Source: Rhodoferax sp. TH121
GTDB taxonomy: Bacteria; Pseudomonadota; Gammaproteobacteria; Burkholderiales; Burkholderiaceae_C
DNA length: 64,000 bases
Direction: 5' to 3'
Assembly: GCF_002251855.1 (NCBI RefSeq)
Contig: NZ_NOXW01000020.1
Location: forward strand, 744,001-808,000
The notes below the pieces were generated by a model that made no database searches, was not told the origin of the DNA, and was given only the letters and a program-made list of their open reading frames with translations. Shown here in pieces: positions 60,029-64,000 of the stretch (positions within the stretch are counted from its first letter, which is position 1; every line of letters starts with the position of its first letter). The position numbers and the translations under genes were made by a program.

Positions 60029-61522
60029 GTGACAGCACTGGTTTCCGTACAAAACCTCAGCAAATCGTTTCCGGGCGTGCGTGCGCTCGATGGCGTGCGC
60101 TTTGACCTGATGCCCGGTGAGGTGCATGCCCTGATGGGCGAGAACGGCGCGGGGAAGTCCACGCTGATGAAAATCCTGGCCGGCGTCTACCGCAAGGACA
60201 GCGGCGAGGTGCTGCTGGATGGCAAGCCGGTCGAAATCGAAAGCCCGGCGCATGCGCAGTCGCTGGCCATCGGCATCATCCACCAGGAGCTGCACCTGAT
60301 GGCCCACCTGACGGCGGCGCAAAACATCTTTCTGGGCCGCGAGCCGCGCAAGGCGGGCGGGCTGCTGCTGGACGAAGCGCAGCTCAACCGCGATGCGCAG
60401 GCGCTGTTCGACCGCCTCAAGCTGGCGCTGGCACCCACCACCATCATTGGCGAGCTGACGGTGGCGCGCCAGCAGATGGTGGAGATTGCCAAAGCCCTGT
60501 CGCACAAGTCGCGAGTGCTCATCATGGACGAGCCCACCGCGGCGCTGAACAACGCCGAGATTGAAGAACTCTTTCGCATCATCCGCCAGCTCAAGGCCGA
60601 GGGTGTGGGCATTGTCTACATCTCGCACAAGATGGACGAGATCCAGCGCATCGCTGACCGTATTACTGTGATGCGTGACGGTGCTTACATTGCCACCGTA
60701 CCGTCTGCAACTCCCATGGCAGAGGTGATTGCGATGATGGTTGGGCGCAAGCTGGGCGCCACCGAAAAGCAGATTCCCGATACCTCGGCCAACGAGGTGT
60801 TGCTGGATGTGCGGGGCCTGAATCGGGGCCGTGCCATCCGTGACGTGAGCTTCACCGTGCGCCGTGGCGAGATTCTGGGTTTTGCCGGCCTCATGGGAGC
60901 AGGGCGCACCGAGGTGGCGCGTGCCGTGTTCGGGGCCGATCCCATCGATTCAGGGGAGGTGTGGGTGGGTGGCAAGCGCATCCGGCTGACATCGCCCGAA
61001 GATGCGGTCCAGGCCGGTATTGGCTATTTGTCGGAAGACCGTAAGCACTTCGGGCTGGCCACCGGCATGGACGTGGAGTCCAACATCACACTGCCCAGCC
61101 TCAAGCGCTGGCTGACCTGGGGGGTGTTCCTCAACCAACCCGCCATCCGTCGTATCGGCGAGCAGATGGTGGAGAAACTGCGCATCAAAACGCCGTCACT
61201 CACGCAGATTGCCAAGCTGCTGTCCGGCGGTAACCAGCAGAAGGTGGTGATTGCCAAATGGCTGGTGCAGGACTGCGAAGTGCTGATTTTTGATGAACCT
61301 ACGCGCGGCATTGACGTGGGCGCCAAGAGCGAGATTTACAAGCTGCTCAATGAGCTGGCTGCGCAAGGGCGCGCCATCATCGTGATCTCCAGCGAGCTGC
61401 CCGAGGTACTGCTGCTGAGTCACCGCATTGTGGTGATGTGCGAAGGCCGCATCACCGGTGAAGTGCGCGGAGACGAAGCCACGCAGGAAAGCCTGATGGC
61501 CCTGGCCACGCGGCGTGATTGA
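60029..61522 (+). CDS. Sugar ABC transporter ATPase (RbsA-type, two ABC domains)
   Basis: A 497-residue tandem ATPase of the carbohydrate CUT2 family. Domain 1: Walker [19 protein letters not shown] and Walker [12 protein letters not shown]. Domain 2: modified Walker [19 protein letters not shown], signature [15 protein letters not shown] and Walker [13 protein letters not shown]. The asymmetric second Walker A is normal for RbsA/AraG/XylG. GTG 60029 starts the conserved [16 protein letters not shown], 28 bases after the dehydrogenase stop. Confidence 0.93.
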   Translation: MTALVSVQNLSKSFPGVRALDGVRFDLMPGEVHALMGENGAGKSTLMKILAGVYRKDSGEVLLDGKPVEIESPAHAQSLAIGIIHQELHLMAHLTAAQNIFLGREPRKAGGLLLDEAQLNRDAQALFDRLKLALAPTTIIGELTVARQQMVEIAKALSHKSRVLIMDEPTAALNNAEIEELFRIIRQLKAEGVGIVYISHKMDEIQRIADRITVMRDGAYIATVPSATPMAEVIAMMVGRKLGATEKQIPDTSANEVLLDVRGLNRGRAIRDVSFTVRRGEILGFAGLMGAGRTEVARAVFGADPIDSGEVWVGGKRIRLTSPEDAVQAGIGYLSEDRKHFGLATGMDVESNITLPSLKRWLTWGVFLNQPAIRRIGEQMVEKLRIKTPSLTQIAKLLSGGNQQKVVIAKWLVQDCEVLIFDEPTRGIDVGAKSEIYKLLNELAAQGRAIIVISSELPEVLLLSHRIVVMCEGRITGEVRGDEATQESLMALATRRD

Positions 61523-61546
61523 TTCGGAAAAATACAAGGTTTTGCC

Positions 61547-62548
61547 ATGACACAAACAAATTCCTCTCCCTCCTGGCTGGCGCGCCTCTCCGGTGGCCAG
61601 GCCAAACAAAAGCTGCTGGCTTTTGCCAGCCTGATTGCCTTGATCCTGGTGTTTACCGTGCTCAAGCCCGATGCCTTCATGACGCAGGACAACATCATCG
61701 GCATCTTGCAGTCCACCACGGTGATTGGTGTGTTGGCGATCGCCAGCACCTTCATCATCATCACCTCGGGCATCGATCTGTCGGTGGGCGTGCTGATGAC
61801 TTTCTGCGCCGTGATGGCGGGTGTCTTTATGGTGAACCTGGGCATGCCCATGCCACTGGGCGTGGTGTGTGCGTTGGCCATGGGGGCCTTGTCGGGCTGT
61901 GTGTCTGGTCTGGCCATCACCAAGCTCAAGGTGCCACCCTTCATTGCCACGCTGGGCATGATGATGTTGCTAAAGGGGCTGTCGCTGCTGATCACCCAGA
62001 CCCGCCCGATCTACTTCAGTGATGTGGAGGGCTTTGACCAAATCTCGCTGGGTTCGTTGCTGGGGGATGTGTTTCCGTCGATGCCGATTCCCAATGGCGT
62101 GCTGATCCTGTTTCTGGTCGCCATCGTCAGCGCGGTGGTGTTGAACAAAACCGCGCTGGGCCGCTATACCTTTGCCCTGGGCAGCAACGAAGAAGCCGTG
62201 CGCCTGTCGGGGGTCAACGTGGACCGCTGGAAGGTCATCATCTACACCTTCTCGGGCGGGATCTGCGGTATTGCTGGTTTGCTGATTGCTTCCCGCCTCA
62301 ATTCCGCACAGCCTGCGCTGGGCCAGGGCTACGAGCTGGATGCGATTGCTGCCGTGGTGATTGGCGGCACCTCGTTGAGCGGCGGTGTGGGCACGATTCT
62401 GGGCACCATCATCGGCGCTTTCATCATGAGCGTGCTGATCAACGGCCTGCGCATCATGTCGGTGGCGCAGGAGTGGCAAATGGTGTTGACCGGACTGATC
62501 ATCATCCTGGCCGTCTACACCGACAACCTGCGCCGCAACAAGAAATAA
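61547..62548 (+). CDS. Sugar ABC transporter permease (RbsC-type)
   Basis: A 333-residue CUT2 permease with eight to ten helices. It contains the family signature ALGSNEEAVRLSGVNVDRWK, and GYELDAIAAVVIGGTSLSGG followed by VGTILGTIIGAFI. The N-terminus is cytoplasmic and Ser/Gln-rich. It lies 24 bases after the ATPase gene and should form a homodimeric channel. Confidence 0.93.
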   Translation: MTQTNSSPSWLARLSGGQAKQKLLAFASLIALILVFTVLKPDAFMTQDNIIGILQSTTVIGVLAIASTFIIITSGIDLSVGVLMTFCAVMAGVFMVNLGMPMPLGVVCALAMGALSGCVSGLAITKLKVPPFIATLGMMMLLKGLSLLITQTRPIYFSDVEGFDQISLGSLLGDVFPSMPIPNGVLILFLVAIVSAVVLNKTALGRYTFALGSNEEAVRLSGVNVDRWKVIIYTFSGGICGIAGLLIASRLNSAQPALGQGYELDAIAAVVIGGTSLSGGVGTILGTIIGAFIMSVLINGLRIMSVAQEWQMVLTGLIIILAVYTDNLRRNKK

Positions 62549-62643
62549 GGAGACCGCGCCACACCCCATGCCCTTCACTTTGACCCCGTGTTTTTCCTTT
62601 CCGTGATTCCGTGTGACATAACTTTTTTCAACAGGAGACAACC

Positions 62644-63585
62644 ATGAACGCAAAAAGAAAACTGCTGGCCCTGACGGCTGGTTTGGCACTGGCTGGTTTT
62701 TCCAGCTTCGCATCGGCCCAGGAGATTTACATCCCGCTGGTGTCCAAAGGCTTTCAGCACCAGTTCTGGCAAGCTGTGAAGCAGGGCGCTGACCAGGCTG
62801 CCAAGGATTACAAGGTGAAGGTGACCTTTGAAGGCCCTGAAACTGAGCAACAGGTGGACAAGCAGATCGACATGTTGTCGGCTGCCATGGCCAAGAAGCC
62901 CGCTGCCATCGGTTTTGCCGCGCTGGACAGCAAGGCCGCCATTCCGCTGCTGAAGAAGGCCCAGGCCGCCAAGGTGCCTGTAATTGCCTTTGACTCTGGC
63001 GTGGACAGCGACATTCCCGTGACCACCGCCACCACTAACAACGTCTCTGCCGCCGCCCTAGCTGCCGACAAGATGGCCGAGAAGATCGGTGGCGAAGGCG
63101 AAGTGGCCGTGATTGCCCACGACCAGACCAGCCGCACCGGTGTGGACCGCCGCGATGGTTTCCTGAACCAGATCAAGGCCAAGTACCCCAAGATCAAGGT
63201 GGTGGACGTGCAATACGGTGGTGATCAGCTGAAGTCCGCTGAAATCGCCAAGGCCCTGGTGCAGGCACATCCCAAGCTCAAGGGTATTTTTGGTACCAAT
63301 GAGCCAGGCGCTATCGGCGCCGGCAAAGGCATCAAGGAAGCCAAGAAGACCGGCGTGACCATCATCGGGTTTGACTCCGGCAAGGCGCAGAAGGACATGA
63401 TCAATGACGGCACCATTGCCGGCTCGATCACCCAGAACCCCGTGGGCATTGGCTACAAGACCGTGGAAGCCGCTGTGAAGACACTCAAGGGTGAAAAACT
63501 GCCCAAGATCATCGACACCGGTTTCTACTACTACGACAAGAGCAACATGAGCGATCCCAAAATCGCTGCCGTTCTTTACGACTGA
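62644..63585 (+). CDS. Sugar ABC transporter binding protein (RbsB-type)
   Basis: A 313-residue periplasmic binding protein with a signal peptide ending FASAQ. The CUT2/type I fold is clear from IYIPLVSKGFQHQFWQAVKQ, GADQAAKDYKVKVTFEGPE, VIAFDSGVDSDIPVTTATTN, and GFDSGKAQKDMINDGTIAGS. A GGAGACA ribosome site precedes the ATG. The ligand is probably a pentose or 6-deoxyhexose such as L-fucose, judged from the catabolic genes around it. Confidence 0.92.
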   Translation: MNAKRKLLALTAGLALAGFSSFASAQEIYIPLVSKGFQHQFWQAVKQGADQAAKDYKVKVTFEGPETEQQVDKQIDMLSAAMAKKPAAIGFAALDSKAAIPLLKKAQAAKVPVIAFDSGVDSDIPVTTATTNNVSAAALAADKMAEKIGGEGEVAVIAHDQTSRTGVDRRDGFLNQIKAKYPKIKVVDVQYGGDQLKSAEIAKALVQAHPKLKGIFGTNEPGAIGAGKGIKEAKKTGVTIIGFDSGKAQKDMINDGTIAGSITQNPVGIGYKTVEAAVKTLKGEKLPKIIDTGFYYYDKSNMSDPKIAAVLYD

Positions 63586-63612
63586 AATCACCCCCTGAGC
63601 GGCTCTGCCGCT

Positions 63613-63643
63613 CCCCCCTCTCTCGCCTTTGGCGGGAGGGGGG
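63613..63643. terminator. GC-rich hairpin after the binding-protein gene
   Basis: CCCCCCTC (63613-63620) pairs with GAGGGGGG (63636-63643), with an inner CGCC/GGCG stem and a TTT loop. It has no T tail and is preceded by a second small hairpin (GAGCGGC...GCCGCTC). The whole 63586-63670 stretch has the look of an extragenic repeat common in related genomes, as far as I recall. Confidence 0.5.
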
Positions 63644-63715
63644 CGCACCCGGTGGCCTGGCAGAGCCAGTTCCACGGGTGCCCTGAGTTGGAATGTTGAC
63701 TAAAAAGGAAAGACT

Positions 63716-64000
63716 GTGAAACTTCTACGCTACGGATTGCCAGGTCAGGAAAAGCCCGGTGTATTGGATGCCCAGGGCCGCGTGCGCGACCTCTCCGGGC
63801 ACATTGCTGATGTGGCCGGTGCCGCGCTGCTGCCTGAGAGCCTGGCGCGTTTGCGTGGTGTGAATATTGAGAGCCTGCCGCTGGTGGCCGGCACTCCGCA
63901 GAAAGACTTGCGCCTGGGCGCCTGCGTGGGCAACGTGGGCAAGTTCATCTGCATCGGCCTGAACTACTCTGACCATGCAGCCGAGAGCGGCATGCAGGTG
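63716..64000 (+). CDS. Fumarylacetoacetate-hydrolase-family protein, 3' end cut by window edge
   Basis: The first 95 residues are visible. It starts with GTG 63716 after an AAAGGAAAG ribosome site: MKLLRYGLPGQEKPGVLDAQ, later VGNVGKFICIGLNYSDHAAE, the hallmark of FAH-family proteins. Members with this N-terminus act as 2,4-diketo-3-deoxy-L-fuconate hydrolases in the oxidative L-fucose pathway, although databases often call them ureidoglycolate lyase. The active-site metal ligands lie beyond the window. Gene order after the CUT2 importer supports the deoxysugar role. Confidence 0.88.
   Translation, partial: MKLLRYGLPGQEKPGVLDAQGRVRDLSGHIADVAGAALLPESLARLRGVNIESLPLVAGTPQKDLRLGACVGNVGKFICIGLNYSDHAAESGMQV

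Overview
This 64 kb chromosomal segment is GC-rich and densely coding. Gene content and protein style suggest a beta-proteobacterium of the order Burkholderiales, most likely family Comamonadaceae (Rhodoferax-like). That placement is inferred from a complete glycogen operon, FtrA, an FeS-type photolyase, AotO-type and AfuA-type transport operons, and a dispersed short repeat; no rRNA or tRNA is present to settle it. I see no CRISPR array, IS transposase, phage module or replication origin.

Layout: 1-3.4 kb holds a thiolase cut by the window edge, divergent from a long-chain-type acyl-CoA dehydrogenase with a palindromic operator between them, then an SRPBCC protein and a YbgC thioesterase. 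At 3.4-10.1 kb are CadR, with its own operator but no cad target gene, a fasciclin protein, a chalcone-isomerase-like protein, a photolyase, a DUF2256 zinc protein, an FeS photolyase (PhrB), a rhodanese and FtrA: a light/oxidative-damage block. At 10.2-14.3 kb a visibly more A/T-rich insert carries a chemoreceptor and a PAS-LuxR regulator and is bounded by two direct copies of a short repeat. At 14.4-24.7 kb are a VOC protein, ClcA-UspA-hypothetical, a DapB-like protein with a MarR regulator, two gene relics (GGDEF and LysR) joined at a deletion scar, a photolyase homologue with unusual domain order, a DMT exporter, an acyltransferase and a PAS-GGDEF cyclase. At 24.7-29.0 kb lies an aotJQMOP-type basic amino-acid ABC operon. 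YgiQ, YiaA and a secreted hypothetical follow. At 33.1-44.4 kb the operon glgB-glgX-pgm-glgC-glgA-glgP encodes both synthesis and breakdown of glycogen.

At 44.5-50.7 kb are single housekeeping or accessory genes: DUF1294, YebC, OafA-like acyltransferase, CoA-transferase, flavodoxin, DEDDh exonuclease, MOSC and EamA. At 50.9-58.2 kb a two-component system is translationally coupled to an AfuABC-like ABC importer with two ATPases. At 58.2-64 kb an IclR regulator faces an operon for a BDH2-like dehydrogenase, a ribose-type sugar ABC importer and an FAH-family hydrolase cut by the right edge; the combination fits oxidative L-fucose or related deoxysugar catabolism.

The most unusual signal is a short repeat of about 50-70 bp present nine times. 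Seven copies sit at or just beyond the 3' end of a gene, always in that gene's transcriptional orientation. As RNA it folds into up to three small hairpins, the middle one often capped by a GNRA tetraloop (GCAA or GCGA), with stem changes that keep pairing. One copy lies in frame inside ygiQ, one supplies the C-terminus of PhrB, and two bracket the A/T-rich chemoreceptor island.
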